Shown piece by piece: positions 14,770 through 22,733 of a stretch of DNA of 41,655 nt (its first letter is position 1; every line of letters begins with the position of its first letter). The notes below the pieces were generated by a model. It was not told the origin of the DNA, did no database searches, and saw only the letters and a list, made by a program, of their open reading frames with translations. This DNA comes from a virus. The stretch covers positions 1-41,655 of IMG/VR virus record IMGVR_UViG_3300037041_000927. One strand, 5' to 3'. The position numbers were made by a program, and so were the translations under genes.

Positions 14770-15714
14770 ATGATAAAAGCAGATAAATATTTAAAAGAAA
14801 CAATCTCTGAAATACTTGAATTTGGAGCATTAGATGTAGATCCACGTCCTAAGTGGGGTGATGGTACACCAGCTCATACTAAATTTGTAACTCAGAAAGT
14901 TTTCGAGTACGATATTAGCAGAGGAGAATTTCCGATTAATACATTAAGAACTACTGCATTAAAAGGGGCGTTTTACGATATTGAAGCGATCTATATTGAC
15001 CAAACTACAGTTGTTAAAAATATGAATCCCTCAATATGGTCTTGGTGGAAAGATTTTGCAGATAAATCTGGAAATTTGGGCAATACATACGGCCATACTG
15101 TTGATCGCTATGATTTAATGGATAAACTTTTAGACGGTTTAGAGAAAAACCCATTTGGGCGTAGGCATAAAATAAGTCTTTGGCAAGAACAACAAGTAAT
15201 AGATGATCCAAGAGCTCTTGAACCTTGTGCGGGACTTACTATGTGGACTGTTAGAGAGAAGGATTATTCTACTTTTTATAATGTATGTTTAGATAACATA
15301 GAAAAATTAATGCCTCCGTTTGAGACACCTCTAGAAAGAGAGCGAGAAAAGTTTTTTGTAAGGTCTATTGATTTAACCTTAGTACAAAGATCAATGGATT
15401 TAGCAGTAACTAGTTCTATTAATCCTGTACAATATGTTGAATTTGGTATGGCTGTATGCAATCACTTGACTTTTAAGACAGGTATCAAACATGAGATTGG
15501 TAAGTTTTTACACTTGGTTCAAAACTGCCACATCTATGATAGACATCTTGAGGCTGCCAAAGAGCTCCTTAGTAGAGAATCTACTGGAATACAGCCTAAA
15601 ATAGAGCTTGTGTGCGAACCAAAAGACTTTTATAGTCACACAGTAGAGGATTTTAAAATTACTGGCTTAGAGGGCATAAAAGGATTAGATAGTAAATTAG
15701 AAATAGCGGTATAA
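14770..15714 (+). CDS. thyA: Thymidylate synthase (ThyA type)
   Basis: 314 residues. Converts dUMP to dTMP using methylene-tetrahydrofolate, supplying precursor for replication. The N-terminal part has GDGTPAHTKFVTQKVFEYD and INTLRTTALKGAFYDI. The active-site loop reads LEPCAGLTMW, with the catalytic Cys but Ala where most enzymes have His (PPCH). The dUMP-binding part is LTLVQRSMDLAVTSSINPVQY (Asp and Asn retained), and the folate end is LVQNCHIYDRHLEAA. Codons are less A/T-rich than neighbours (GGGGCG, GGGCGTAGG), suggesting separate acquisition. Overlaps the next gene in TAATG. Confidence 0.93.
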   Translation: MIKADKYLKETISEILEFGALDVDPRPKWGDGTPAHTKFVTQKVFEYDISRGEFPINTLRTTALKGAFYDIEAIYIDQTTVVKNMNPSIWSWWKDFADKSGNLGNTYGHTVDRYDLMDKLLDGLEKNPFGRRHKISLWQEQQVIDDPRALEPCAGLTMWTVREKDYSTFYNVCLDNIEKLMPPFETPLEREREKFFVRSIDLTLVQRSMDLAVTSSINPVQYVEFGMAVCNHLTFKTGIKHEIGKFLHLVQNCHIYDRHLEAAKELLSRESTGIQPKIELVCEPKDFYSHTVEDFKITGLEGIKGLDSKLEIAV

Positions 15715-15878
15715 TGAAGCATTTTATAAACATTTTAGTATTATTAATATTGACATTTTTCGCAATAGGTCTTGCATATCTACAAGTGAATTATGGAGAA
15801 AATTGGTATGTGGCTTTTGTTCCTTTGTGTATTTTTATGCTGTTATGGGGAATTAAATTATTTGATGATTACGAGTAA
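15714..15878 (+). CDS. Small two-span membrane protein
   Basis: 54 residues beginning MKHFINILVLLILTFFAIGLA. Two hydrophobic segments are separated by VNYGENWY; it ends acidic (LFDDYE). The start shares bases with the thyA stop. Function unknown. Confidence 0.78.
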   Translation: MKHFINILVLLILTFFAIGLAYLQVNYGENWYVAFVPLCIFMLLWGIKLFDDYE

Positions 15879-15883
15879 ATATT

Positions 15884-16453
15884 ATGGAGAAACTAGTTGA
15901 AAGTTATTGGATAAAGGATATTGGGAATCACCAATACTATTTAGTTGTAAATTTAATGAATAAGTCTACAGAAATACAACATAATCATGGTGGTATGTTT
16001 CAAGTATGGGAAGATAATGTCTCAGAGGATTTTAAACCTGAGGGATTACCAGATATGGACTACTACTCTGTATTTATGAGTAGATGTAAAGATCAAGTTT
16101 ACTTTTTATTACTGCCAACCCACGAAATTGTGAGACCTGGTAAACGGCAAGACAGGATGCAAGAAGAATTTTTTAAACATCTGCTACCAAAAAATATTAA
16201 GGAAGAAGAGGAAAGCTTAGAACAGGGAGTGCTGCAAAAAATAAAATTTGCATTATTTTGTAAAAATGAAGCTATAGCACTTAGATTACTTGAACAATAC
16301 AGATTTGATATAACAGAAGAAATGTATAGTGAGGAAGATATGAAAAAAGCTATTAAATTCGGAGCATTTGGCATGTATGGATATCAAATGGGAGAAGAAG
16401 GAAAAGAAGTTAATCAGATAAAAACATTTTTAGAAACATTTAAAAAGAAATAA
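15884..16453 (+). CDS. Hypothetical protein with YSEED block
   Basis: 189 residues. The first 85 form a compact domain with HNHGGMFQVWED and VRPGKRQDRMQEEF. The second part has QKIKFALFCKNEAIALRLLEQY, shared with the gene at 14276, and MYSEEDMKKAIKFGAFG, shared with the next gene. This mosaic layout is typical of modular phage proteins built from small repeating domains. No enzyme motif. The opposite-strand frame is a shadow. Confidence 0.87.
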   Translation: MEKLVESYWIKDIGNHQYYLVVNLMNKSTEIQHNHGGMFQVWEDNVSEDFKPEGLPDMDYYSVFMSRCKDQVYFLLLPTHEIVRPGKRQDRMQEEFFKHLLPKNIKEEEESLEQGVLQKIKFALFCKNEAIALRLLEQYRFDITEEMYSEEDMKKAIKFGAFGMYGYQMGEEGKEVNQIKTFLETFKKK

Positions 16454-16456
16454 GAT

Positions 16457-16681
16457 ATGTTAAAAGAATCTTTAAACAACTTATCAAAAGATCTGCTAGA
16501 CAGAGGTAAAGAGATAGCGAATCTTCAAAAAAATAAATGTTATAGTGAGGAAGATATGCTAATGGCTTCCAAATATGGTTATAACTACCATAAATCAACA
16601 CAGTTTCCTGAACAAGAATTTGAAGATAGTTGTATTAGAAATACTCAACAATGGTTAATAACATTAAAAAATAAAATATGA
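16457..16681 (+). CDS. Hypothetical protein with YSEED block
   Basis: 74 residues. An N-terminal helix (LKESLNNLSKDLLDRGKEIA) is followed by CYSEEDMLMASKYGYNYH, the same block as in the previous gene and, more distantly, at 5703. It ends QQWLITLKNKI. The block is common in small Bacteroidota phage proteins of unknown role. Overlaps the next start by four bases. Confidence 0.85.
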   Translation: MLKESLNNLSKDLLDRGKEIANLQKNKCYSEEDMLMASKYGYNYHKSTQFPEQEFEDSCIRNTQQWLITLKNKI

Positions 16682-17130
16682 AAATAGGGGATAAAATAGG
16701 AACTAAAATAAAGGCAAATAAACAATGCCTTATGGATGGAATAGGTCCAGCGTGTTTAACTGAAGGTCAATTTTATACTATAACTGGTGAATCTCCTTAT
16801 GAGATAGTGATTATAGATGATGGAGGAGACCCACATACATTTTATAAAGAATCTCTTTCAGATTTTTTTGATATGGAAGTTAAAGAAAGTTTATTACTTC
16901 AAGCAGAGAAAATTGTTAATGGGGATAGAAATGATCAATATGGAGATGCTAAACAAGCATTTAAAGAGTATTCTGATATTCTAAAGACAACATTTAATAT
17001 TGAGTTAACTCCTGAAGAAATCTGTAAAGTAATGATGTCAATTAAACTTGGAAGATTAAAGCATAAGTTTAAAGAAGATTCTTTATTAGATCTTATTGGA
17101 TATTCTGAAATATTGAATAGATTACAATGA
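16678..17130 (+). CDS. DUF6378-type protein with SH3-like N-terminus
   Basis: 150 residues. The N-terminal 60 residues (KIGDKIGTKIKANKQCLMDG and GQFYTITGESPYEIVIIDD) form a small barrel seen in other proteins of this phage. The C-terminal 80 match the DUF6378 pattern: AEKIVNGDRNDQYGDAKQAF, then EEICKVMMSIKLGRLKHKF and a final DSLLDLIGYSEIL. That domain is widespread in phages and has no established activity. Translationally coupled on both sides. Confidence 0.85.
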   Translation: MKIGDKIGTKIKANKQCLMDGIGPACLTEGQFYTITGESPYEIVIIDDGGDPHTFYKESLSDFFDMEVKESLLLQAEKIVNGDRNDQYGDAKQAFKEYSDILKTTFNIELTPEEICKVMMSIKLGRLKHKFKEDSLLDLIGYSEILNRLQ

Positions 17131-17252
17131 AAACAAAGCTGCAACGAATAGAAGTACTACTTAATTATTACCGCCTACGTGGTCATAATTCAGAGAAAGT
17201 AAATGAATTAAAACGTAAATTATTGAAAGATGAATCTAAAGGAAGAATTTAA
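17127..17252 (+). CDS. Hypothetical 41-residue basic peptide
   Basis: MKTKLQRIEVLLNYYRLRG... from ATG 17127, overlapping the previous stop in ATGA and the next gene by 23 bases. Helical and strongly basic. The coupling at the 5' side supports translation; the overlap with the next gene lowers confidence a little. Confidence 0.6.
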   Translation: MKTKLQRIEVLLNYYRLRGHNSEKVNELKRKLLKDESKGRI

Positions 17253-17463
17253 ATTTGCACTATGGGAAGATGCAGAATCAGGAAATGAAATAGAGGATAA
17301 ATGCGAAAAAATAGCGGAAGATTTCGCTATTCAATTTTCTACATGGATTTCTGTGAATTACTACTCTATTGGAGAAGAAAGATGGGTATCATGGAAAAAA
17401 GATATAGATATTTTATCTTCTAAAGAACTATTAAAGATTTATAAAAAAGAAAAAAACCTATGA
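17230..17463 (+). CDS. Hypothetical 77-residue protein
   Basis: MNLKEEFKFALWEDAESGNE... with a conserved-looking centre IAEDFAIQFSTWISVNYYSI and a basic helical end. A 7-bp hairpin (AATAGCG 17310-17316 with CGCTATT 17325-17331) lies in the coding region about 80 bases from the start. Four-base overlap with the next gene. No family recognised. Confidence 0.82.
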   Translation: MNLKEEFKFALWEDAESGNEIEDKCEKIAEDFAIQFSTWISVNYYSIGEERWVSWKKDIDILSSKELLKIYKKEKNL

Positions 17464-17687
17464 ATGCTAAATTAAAAAATCAATTAGAATTACTTGAAAA
17501 TGAGTTATTATCTATTCAAGAGAATATTGAAAGATTAAAAGAGTTTAAACAAGAGAGTCTTAATAGTAAATATACTCAATACCATTCACATGTTGTTGGA
17601 GAGTTTAAACACAGATTGGCAAGTTTTAAACATAGAATAACTCAAATAAATAGATATTTATCAACTAGTAATTTAACAGAAGAATGA
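17460..17687 (+). CDS. Hypothetical coiled-coil protein
   Basis: 75 residues, almost entirely helical: LKNQLELLENELLSIQENIERL has regular heptads, followed by a His-containing linker and RLASFKHRITQINRYL. Probably a dimeric helical hairpin. Four-base overlaps with both neighbours. Confidence 0.83.
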   Translation: MNAKLKNQLELLENELLSIQENIERLKEFKQESLNSKYTQYHSHVVGEFKHRLASFKHRITQINRYLSTSNLTEE

Positions 17688-17836
17688 GTGTAGGTGATAG
17701 AGTGACATTTAGAAATATAAATAGTATTGAAATGGTTGTATCAGAAAATATTGATATTAAACATGTTCAAGTAATGTATTTTGATAGTAATAATATTTTA
17801 AGGAAAGAAATAATTTTAAAAAGTTTATTAAGATGA
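17684..17836 (+). CDS. Hypothetical small SH3-like protein
   Basis: 50 residues starting MSVGDRVTFRNINSIEMVV, the pattern of short barrels that begin VGDxV. It ends in a basic KEIILKSLLR. Four-base overlaps on both sides support expression. Similar openings occur in the genes at 6287, 6463, 16678 and 33115, so this fold is reused in the phage. Confidence 0.75.
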   Translation: MSVGDRVTFRNINSIEMVVSENIDIKHVQVMYFDSNNILRKEIILKSLLR

Positions 17837-17997
17837 ATAATAACACATTAATTATATATTATATATTTGTATTAGCTGTATTAGCACTTACAGGTTATGC
17901 TGTATTTGTTTTAAATGCTTCAGGTTGGTGGTTCTGTTTAGCAAGTATAGTTATGGGTGCAACACCTGAAAGTAATAATGATAAACATGGATTGTGA
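17833..17997 (+). CDS. Small two-span membrane protein
   Basis: 54 residues beginning MNNNTLIIYYIFVLAVLALT. The hydrophobic region covers residues 5-42 with a Gly/Trp break (ASGWWFCLASIV), giving two spans. The polar C-terminus is PESNNDKHGL. Overlaps the next gene by 11 bases. Confidence 0.75.
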   Translation: MNNNTLIIYYIFVLAVLALTGYAVFVLNASGWWFCLASIVMGATPESNNDKHGL

Positions 17998-18175
17998 TTG
18001 GGAATACGAGTTTTTAAAGGATGCTATTTTTCTTGAAGAAAGAAATCAACAAATGATAAATGATTATTATCAATGGGAAGAAGAAAAAGCTATTAAAGAA
18101 ATGAAACCTGCAACAATAGAAGTTGTAATTAAAAAACCAAAATATGAAACTAACAATAACCCCCTTCCATTTTGA
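17987..18175 (+). CDS. Hypothetical 62-residue acidic protein
   Basis: Start placed at ATG 17987 (MDCDWEYEFLKDAIFLEERN); a longer reading from 17957 would overlap the membrane gene much more. Helical, acidic first half and a polar proline-rich end (KKPKYETNNNPLPF). It overlaps the following gene by 32 bases, the longest overlap in this cluster. No family recognised. Confidence 0.75.
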   Translation: MDCDWEYEFLKDAIFLEERNQQMINDYYQWEEEKAIKEMKPATIEVVIKKPKYETNNNPLPF

Positions 18176-18767
18176 AGAATTAATTAAAAAAAGTTATTCT
18201 TTAGATCAAATTTATTTACTAAAATTACTTGAACAAGAGTTTGATGTTATTCCTTTATGTAATTCTAGTGTAAAAATATCTGCTATATACCAATCTTTAA
18301 TTAGAAAAGGGCTTATATCTTCTGAAGATAAGCTAACAACTGAAGGTAAAGAACTTTTATTATTTATTGATAGTAAGGCAACATCTAAATTAATTAGAAG
18401 AAAACCTGCTACAACAGAATTTACTGAATGGTGGTCCAGCTATCCTGGCACTGATATTTTTACACATAGTGGTGTAAAGTTTAGTGGAGGAAGATCTTTA
18501 AGACAAGGAAAGGATGATTGTAGATTAAAATTTGATGCTATTATTAATGAAGGAGAATATACTGCAAAACAGTTAACTGATGCTCTAAAGTTTGAGGTTC
18601 TTCAGAAGAAACAAGAATCTGTAAAACAAAGAACAAACAAATTAACTTATATGCAGAATAGTTTAACTTATTTAAATCAAAAAAGTTTTGAACCCTTTAT
18701 AGATTTAATTGATTCTGGAGAAGAATTAAAAGAAAGCATAAGTGTAACAGGAAGTACAGATATTTAA
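18144..18767 (+). CDS. Putative replication-initiation or helicase-loader protein
   Basis: 207 residues. The N-terminal 80 fit a winged helix (AIYQSLIRKGLISSEDKLTTEGKELL). The C-terminal part has EFTEWWSSYPGTD, SGGRSLRQGKDDCRLKFD and NKLTYMQNSLTYLNQKSFEPF, a pattern I associate with Bacteroidota phage proteins lying next to DnaB helicases. The helicase gene follows 300 bases on, which fits a loader or initiator. No AAA motif, so it would act as an adaptor rather than an ATPase. Function is inference. Confidence 0.7.
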   Translation: MKLTITPFHFEELIKKSYSLDQIYLLKLLEQEFDVIPLCNSSVKISAIYQSLIRKGLISSEDKLTTEGKELLLFIDSKATSKLIRRKPATTEFTEWWSSYPGTDIFTHSGVKFSGGRSLRQGKDDCRLKFDAIINEGEYTAKQLTDALKFEVLQKKQESVKQRTNKLTYMQNSLTYLNQKSFEPFIDLIDSGEELKESISVTGSTDI

Positions 18768-18778
18768 AAACTATAAAA

Positions 18779-18934
18779 ATGATAACAGCAAAAGAAATAG
18801 AAGAAGTTTATAACAAAGAAAGAGAAGAGGATGAACAATATTATACATTTAATATTATTCCAAAAGATGAAGTAAAAAAAATTATTAATCAATTAATCAA
18901 AAGTAAAAATGGAACTGACAAAAAGAGAACATAA
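18779..18934 (+). CDS. Hypothetical 51-residue protein
   Basis: MITAKEIEEVYNKEREEDEQYY... with an acidic helix then a basic end (NQLIKSKNGTDKKRT). Good A-rich leader (CTATAAAA-ATG). It overlaps the next gene by 26 bases. No family recognised. Confidence 0.65.
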   Translation: MITAKEIEEVYNKEREEDEQYYTFNIIPKDEVKKIINQLIKSKNGTDKKRT

Positions 18935-19067
18935 GATTTTAGATTTTTACATATTAGCTGTGATGGCAATAATTTTAGTCATTATTTGTGGTGTATTTGT
19001 ATTAAACAGTACTGAATTAAAAAAAGCTGATAAAGCCAATAAAGAACTAAAACATCAAAACAAATGA
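18909..19067 (+). CDS. Small single-span membrane protein
   Basis: 52 residues. Basic MELTKREHKIL, then a hydrophobic span (LAVMAIILVIICGVFVL), then a Lys-rich helix (ELKKADKANKELKHQNK). Layout resembles spanin- or holin-like small proteins, but its place among replication genes argues against lysis. The stop overlaps the helicase start in ATGA. Confidence 0.7.
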   Translation: MELTKREHKILDFYILAVMAIILVIICGVFVLNSTELKKADKANKELKHQNK

Positions 19068-20128
19068 GTTTTGATGTTTTAAAACAGGAAATAGCAGATG
19101 GCCTTGAAGGAAAAAATAATGGACTTTCAATGGGATTTAATAGGTTAAATAAGTATATAGGTATAAGAAAAAGAATAATGACACTAGTTTTTGGTGCATC
19201 TGGCTCTGGTAAAACAGCTTATGTTCATTCTGCGTATATACTTAATCCTTACGATCATTATATGGAAACAAAAGATAAGTCTGGTATTAAATTTAAGGTT
19301 ATTTTATTTTCTATGGAAAGAAGTAAAGTTTATATTCTTGCTAAATGGTTAAGTAGAAAAATATTTTTAGATACTGGGAATTTAATTCCCATTCAAAAAA
19401 TGTTAGGTTGGTGGGATATAAAACTTACAAAAGAAGAACATAATCTTATACTTGAATTTGAGTGGTATATAAAAGGATTACTGGAAGTAGTAGATATTGT
19501 AGAAGGTGCTCAAAACCCAACAGGAATTTACAAGTATGTAAAAAATTATGCAGAAGAAAATGGAAAATTTGAGCAAAAAGATGAATACACTAAAATTTAT
19601 ATTCCTAACAATCCAAATGAAATTGTTATTGTAATTGAAGATCATCTTGGTTTAACAAAAGTTGAAAAAGGAATGTCTTCTAAAAAAGAAGCAATTGATA
19701 AAGTATCTGAATACAATCAATGGTTTAGAGATGTTTTAGGGTATTCTCCTATACCAGTTAGCCAGCTAACAAGAAACTTAAGCAATCCTGCTTTTCAAAA
19801 AATGGATTCTTTTGAACCTACTATAGATGATATTAAAGAATCTGGAAGACCAGGTGAAGACAGTGATGTTGTTATTTCTATATTTGATCCTTCTAGATTT
19901 AAAACAAATGATGTTAGTTACAATGTTCAAAAATTTATTGATACTTCAAATGGTGCAAATTATTTTAGAAGTATTAAAATTTTGAAAAATACATATGGAG
20001 AAGATTCTATAAGATGTGGTATGGGATTTCAAGGAGCTACAGGAATATTTAAAGAATTACCTAAATCAAAAGAAATGGATACTTTTCAATTTGAATCATT
20101 ATTTAATGGTGCTTATTTTTTAGAATAA
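19064..20128 (+). CDS. dnaB: DnaB-like replicative helicase ATPase domain
   Basis: 354 residues. RecA-fold ATPase: Walker A GASGSGKTA (about 43-51), H1a-like ILFSMER, Walker B VIVIEDHLGL, the H3 sensor PVSQLTRNL, and an arginine-finger-like region IKESGRPGEDSDVVISIFDPSRF. It lacks a separate DnaB N-terminal domain, as in compact phage helicases. It should unwind the template ahead of the polymerase, working with the primase at 28070. A 7-bp hairpin lies at 19375-19391. The HNH gene that follows lies downstream of its stop. Confidence 0.9.
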   Translation: MSFDVLKQEIADGLEGKNNGLSMGFNRLNKYIGIRKRIMTLVFGASGSGKTAYVHSAYILNPYDHYMETKDKSGIKFKVILFSMERSKVYILAKWLSRKIFLDTGNLIPIQKMLGWWDIKLTKEEHNLILEFEWYIKGLLEVVDIVEGAQNPTGIYKYVKNYAEENGKFEQKDEYTKIYIPNNPNEIVIVIEDHLGLTKVEKGMSSKKEAIDKVSEYNQWFRDVLGYSPIPVSQLTRNLSNPAFQKMDSFEPTIDDIKESGRPGEDSDVVISIFDPSRFKTNDVSYNVQKFIDTSNGANYFRSIKILKNTYGEDSIRCGMGFQGATGIFKELPKSKEMDTFQFESLFNGAYFLE

Positions 20129-20130
20129 TA

Positions 20131-20161
20131 TTTGTAAAACCATAAGTTTTTTTTATATTTG
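20131..20161 (+). promoter_or_regulatory. Host-type promoter for HNH gene
   Basis: TTTG (20131-20134) and TATATTTG (20154-20161) with a 19-base spacer: an exact match to the Bacteroidota promoter boxes. It starts three bases after the helicase stop; the HNH ATG is 16 bases downstream of the second box. Confidence 0.75.
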
Positions 20162-20176
20162 TAAAAATTAATTATC

Positions 20177-20875
20177 ATGAAAAAAATAAAAATCGAAGAC
20201 TATGTAGGATTGAAGTATGGTAGATTAACTATTCTTAGAGAAGGTAATTCTATCAAATATTCTAAAACTATAATGAAAAAAGTATTTTGTAAATGTGATT
20301 GTGGGAATGAAAAAGAAATAGATTTAAATTCTATAAAAAGAGGAAAATCTAAATCTTGTGGTTGTTTAAATAAAGAGCTTTCAAAAAAAACTAGTACAAC
20401 ACATGGTCTAGCAATGCTTTCTACAGGAGTGAAACACCTTGATTACTGTATTTGGTTAAAAATGAAATCAAGGTGTTTAAACTCTAATGATAAATCTTAT
20501 AAAAATTATGGTGGTAGAGGCATTAAAGTTTGTGAGGATTGGCAAAAATCTTTTGCCTTATTTATAAATGATTTAGGTTGGAGGCCTAATAATATGTATT
20601 CTTTAGAACGAATAGACTATAATAAAGACTATTGTCCTGAAAATTGTAAATGGATACTTAAATCAGAACAATCTAAGAATTGTAGAAGAGTAAAACTTAT
20701 TACTTACAATGGTAAAGAACAGTGTTTAACTGATTTATGTAAACTTTTAGGTTTAGTATATTCTACTATGAGGCATAGAGTTTATGATTTAGGTATCCCA
20801 TTTGAAGAGGCTATAAAATATCCAAAGCATTACAAATTTAAAAATAAACAAAATAATGACAAAAGAAGTATATAA
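20177..20875 (+). CDS. HNH homing endonuclease (free-standing)
   Basis: 232 residues. An N-terminal zinc region has CDCGNEKEI and SKSCGCLNKE. The HNH-type core follows with HGLAMLSTG, YCIWLKMKSRCLNSNDKSY, NYGGRGIKVCEDW and the signature YSLERIDYNKDYCPENCKWI. A C-terminal DNA-binding extension (TYNGKEQCLTDLCKLLGLVYSTMRHRV) looks like a NUMOD-type helix-turn-helix. It sits between the helicase and the NAD genes, with its own promoter. I found no duplicated gene end here. It overlaps the next gene by 20 bases. Confidence 0.92.
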   Translation: MKKIKIEDYVGLKYGRLTILREGNSIKYSKTIMKKVFCKCDCGNEKEIDLNSIKRGKSKSCGCLNKELSKKTSTTHGLAMLSTGVKHLDYCIWLKMKSRCLNSNDKSYKNYGGRGIKVCEDWQKSFALFINDLGWRPNNMYSLERIDYNKDYCPENCKWILKSEQSKNCRRVKLITYNGKEQCLTDLCKLLGLVYSTMRHRVYDLGIPFEEAIKYPKHYKFKNKQNNDKRSI

Positions 20876-21056
20876 ACAAAATGAAAATAATTTGTCTTTT
20901 TTACTCTATCAATATTATATAGAAAAATTTGATAATGGGAAACATAAGCCTTTATTAAACCAAGAACAATTACTCTCATTTCTTCCTATATGGGGAAGTG
21001 TAGGAGATATAATGAAAATGGTTGTAAATTATTATAAAGAAAAATTTAAAGAATAA
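20856..21056 (+). CDS. Hypothetical 66-residue protein
   Basis: MTKEVYKQNENNLSFLLYQY... ending VGDIMKMVVNYYKEKFKE. Helical, mixed charge. It begins inside the last codons of the HNH gene and ends 21 bases before the NadV-like gene. Family not recognised; a role with the NAD pair is possible only by position. Confidence 0.75.
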   Translation: MTKEVYKQNENNLSFLLYQYYIEKFDNGKHKPLLNQEQLLSFLPIWGSVGDIMKMVVNYYKEKFKE

Positions 21057-21077
21057 ACTGTAAAAACAAAAAAAAAT

Positions 21078-22733
21078 ATGAAAAATATGAATCCTTTATT
21101 ATTAAGTGATGGATACAAAACTGCTCACCATATAATGTATCCTGAAAAAACTACATTAGTTTATTCTAATTTTACACCTAGGAGCAATAAATATGCTCCT
21201 AAAGGTTGTGATAATTTAGTATCATTTGGGCAGCAAATGATGATGATGCAATTGCATGAATTATTTCAAAATAACTTTTTCAAAATGCCTAAAGATGAAG
21301 TTTGTCAAGAAATGAAAAAAGAATTAGAATTATATCTAGGAATGCCTTATGATATTAGTCATTTTGAAGCTCTTCACAATCTGGGGTATTTACCTATTTG
21401 TGTAAAGATAATTGCAGAAGGTACATTAGTTCCAATGAAGGTTCCTGTTCTTACAGTCTACAACACACATCCAGATTTCTATTGGTTAACAAACTATTTA
21501 GAAACAATCATTTCAAATCTATTATGGAAACCAATGACAAGTGCAACTATTGCACATACTTATAAAAAAGTATTGACTAAATGGCAGCTGAAAACTGATG
21601 TTAAAAATGCAGGGTTTATTGACTGGCAAGGCCATGATTTCTCTATGAGAGGTATGGATAGTATCGATGCTGTTATTAGCTCAGGATTAGGTCATCTTAC
21701 ATCTTTTATGGGTACAGATAGTCTTCCAGTTATACATGGTGCACGTAAGTATTATTTTGCAGAAGGGCAAGTGGGTGGTTCTGTACCTGCCACTGAACAT
21801 TCAGTAATGTGTGCAGGAGGTAAAGAAGATGAAACAGAAACATTTAAAAGACTCTTATCTTTATATCCTACAGGTATACTTTCAGTAGTTTCTGATACTT
21901 GGGATTTGTGGAAAGTATGTACAGAACATATTATCACTATCAAAAAAGAAATATTAGCAAGAGATGGTAAATTGGTAATTAGACCTGATTCTGGTGATCC
22001 TATAGATATTATTTGTGGACTAAATATTAAAGAATGCAAATCTTTAGAAGATGCTAAAGACGACTTTGAAGAAGAATTATATACTAATCAAGTTCATGGG
22101 GAAAGTGAATTTACAATTAGTGAAACCAGAACTGTAAAAGTGACCGATAAATATTATGAGTTAACTGCTGATGTTGATTGGAACAGGTATGATAAACAGT
22201 ATTATTTTGTTGAAGAAATTTCTTTTATTATAAAAGAAAAAGAAGTTACCCCTGCAACAAAAGGTGTAATAGAGCTTCTTTGGGATGTATTTGGAGGAAC
22301 TATTAATGAGCAAGGGTATAAAGTTTTAGATCCACATATTGGAGCCATATATGGTGATAGTATTACTATAGAAAGGGCTGATGAGATCTGTAGAAGATTA
22401 GAAGCTAAAGGATTTGCAAGTACAAACATTGTTCTTGGTATTGGTTCTTTTACTTATCAATATAATACTAGAGATACATTTGGGTTTGCTATGAAAGCTA
22501 CTTATGTTGAAGTGGATGGTGTAGGACAAGAAATATTTAAAGACCCTATTACAGATGATGGTGTTAAAAAATCAGCTAAAGGGTTATTAAAAGTAAATGA
22601 AGATCTTACATTATCAGATCAAGTTACTTATGTAGAACAAACAGAAGGTATGTTACAAGTATTATACCTAGATGGTGTATTTGAAAACTTAACAAATTTC
22701 CAAACAATTAAAGAAAAACTAAATGAGCTATGA
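21078..22733 (+). CDS. nadV: NadV-like nicotinamide transferase (candidate Namat)
   Basis: 551 residues. It belongs to the nicotinamide phosphoribosyltransferase family, which joins nicotinamide to a pyrophosphorylated ribose. Family residues are present: HDFSMRGM, GTDSLP (Asp), VPATEHSVM (the catalytic His), LSVVSDTWDLW (Asp) and LVIRPDSGDPIDI. A region of about 100 residues after this (ECKSLEDAKDDFEEEL to EKEVTPATKG) is an insertion typical of the long forms. Next to a Prs-like gene with 11 bases overlap, it may instead use ADP-ribose pyrophosphate and make NAD+ directly (NARP1). A hairpin (21179-21201) lies near the start. Confidence 0.92.
   Translation: MKNMNPLLLSDGYKTAHHIMYPEKTTLVYSNFTPRSNKYAPKGCDNLVSFGQQMMMMQLHELFQNNFFKMPKDEVCQEMKKELELYLGMPYDISHFEALHNLGYLPICVKIIAEGTLVPMKVPVLTVYNTHPDFYWLTNYLETIISNLLWKPMTSATIAHTYKKVLTKWQLKTDVKNAGFIDWQGHDFSMRGMDSIDAVISSGLGHLTSFMGTDSLPVIHGARKYYFAEGQVGGSVPATEHSVMCAGGKEDETETFKRLLSLYPTGILSVVSDTWDLWKVCTEHIITIKKEILARDGKLVIRPDSGDPIDIICGLNIKECKSLEDAKDDFEEELYTNQVHGESEFTISETRTVKVTDKYYELTADVDWNRYDKQYYFVEEISFIIKEKEVTPATKGVIELLWDVFGGTINEQGYKVLDPHIGAIYGDSITIERADEICRRLEAKGFASTNIVLGIGSFTYQYNTRDTFGFAMKATYVEVDGVGQEIFKDPITDDGVKKSAKGLLKVNEDLTLSDQVTYVEQTEGMLQVLYLDGVFENLTNFQTIKEKLNEL

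Noticed and set aside
20131-21056. Duplicated gene end at the HNH gene 20177
   Set aside because: Neither the helicase tail nor the next gene's start has a second copy here.
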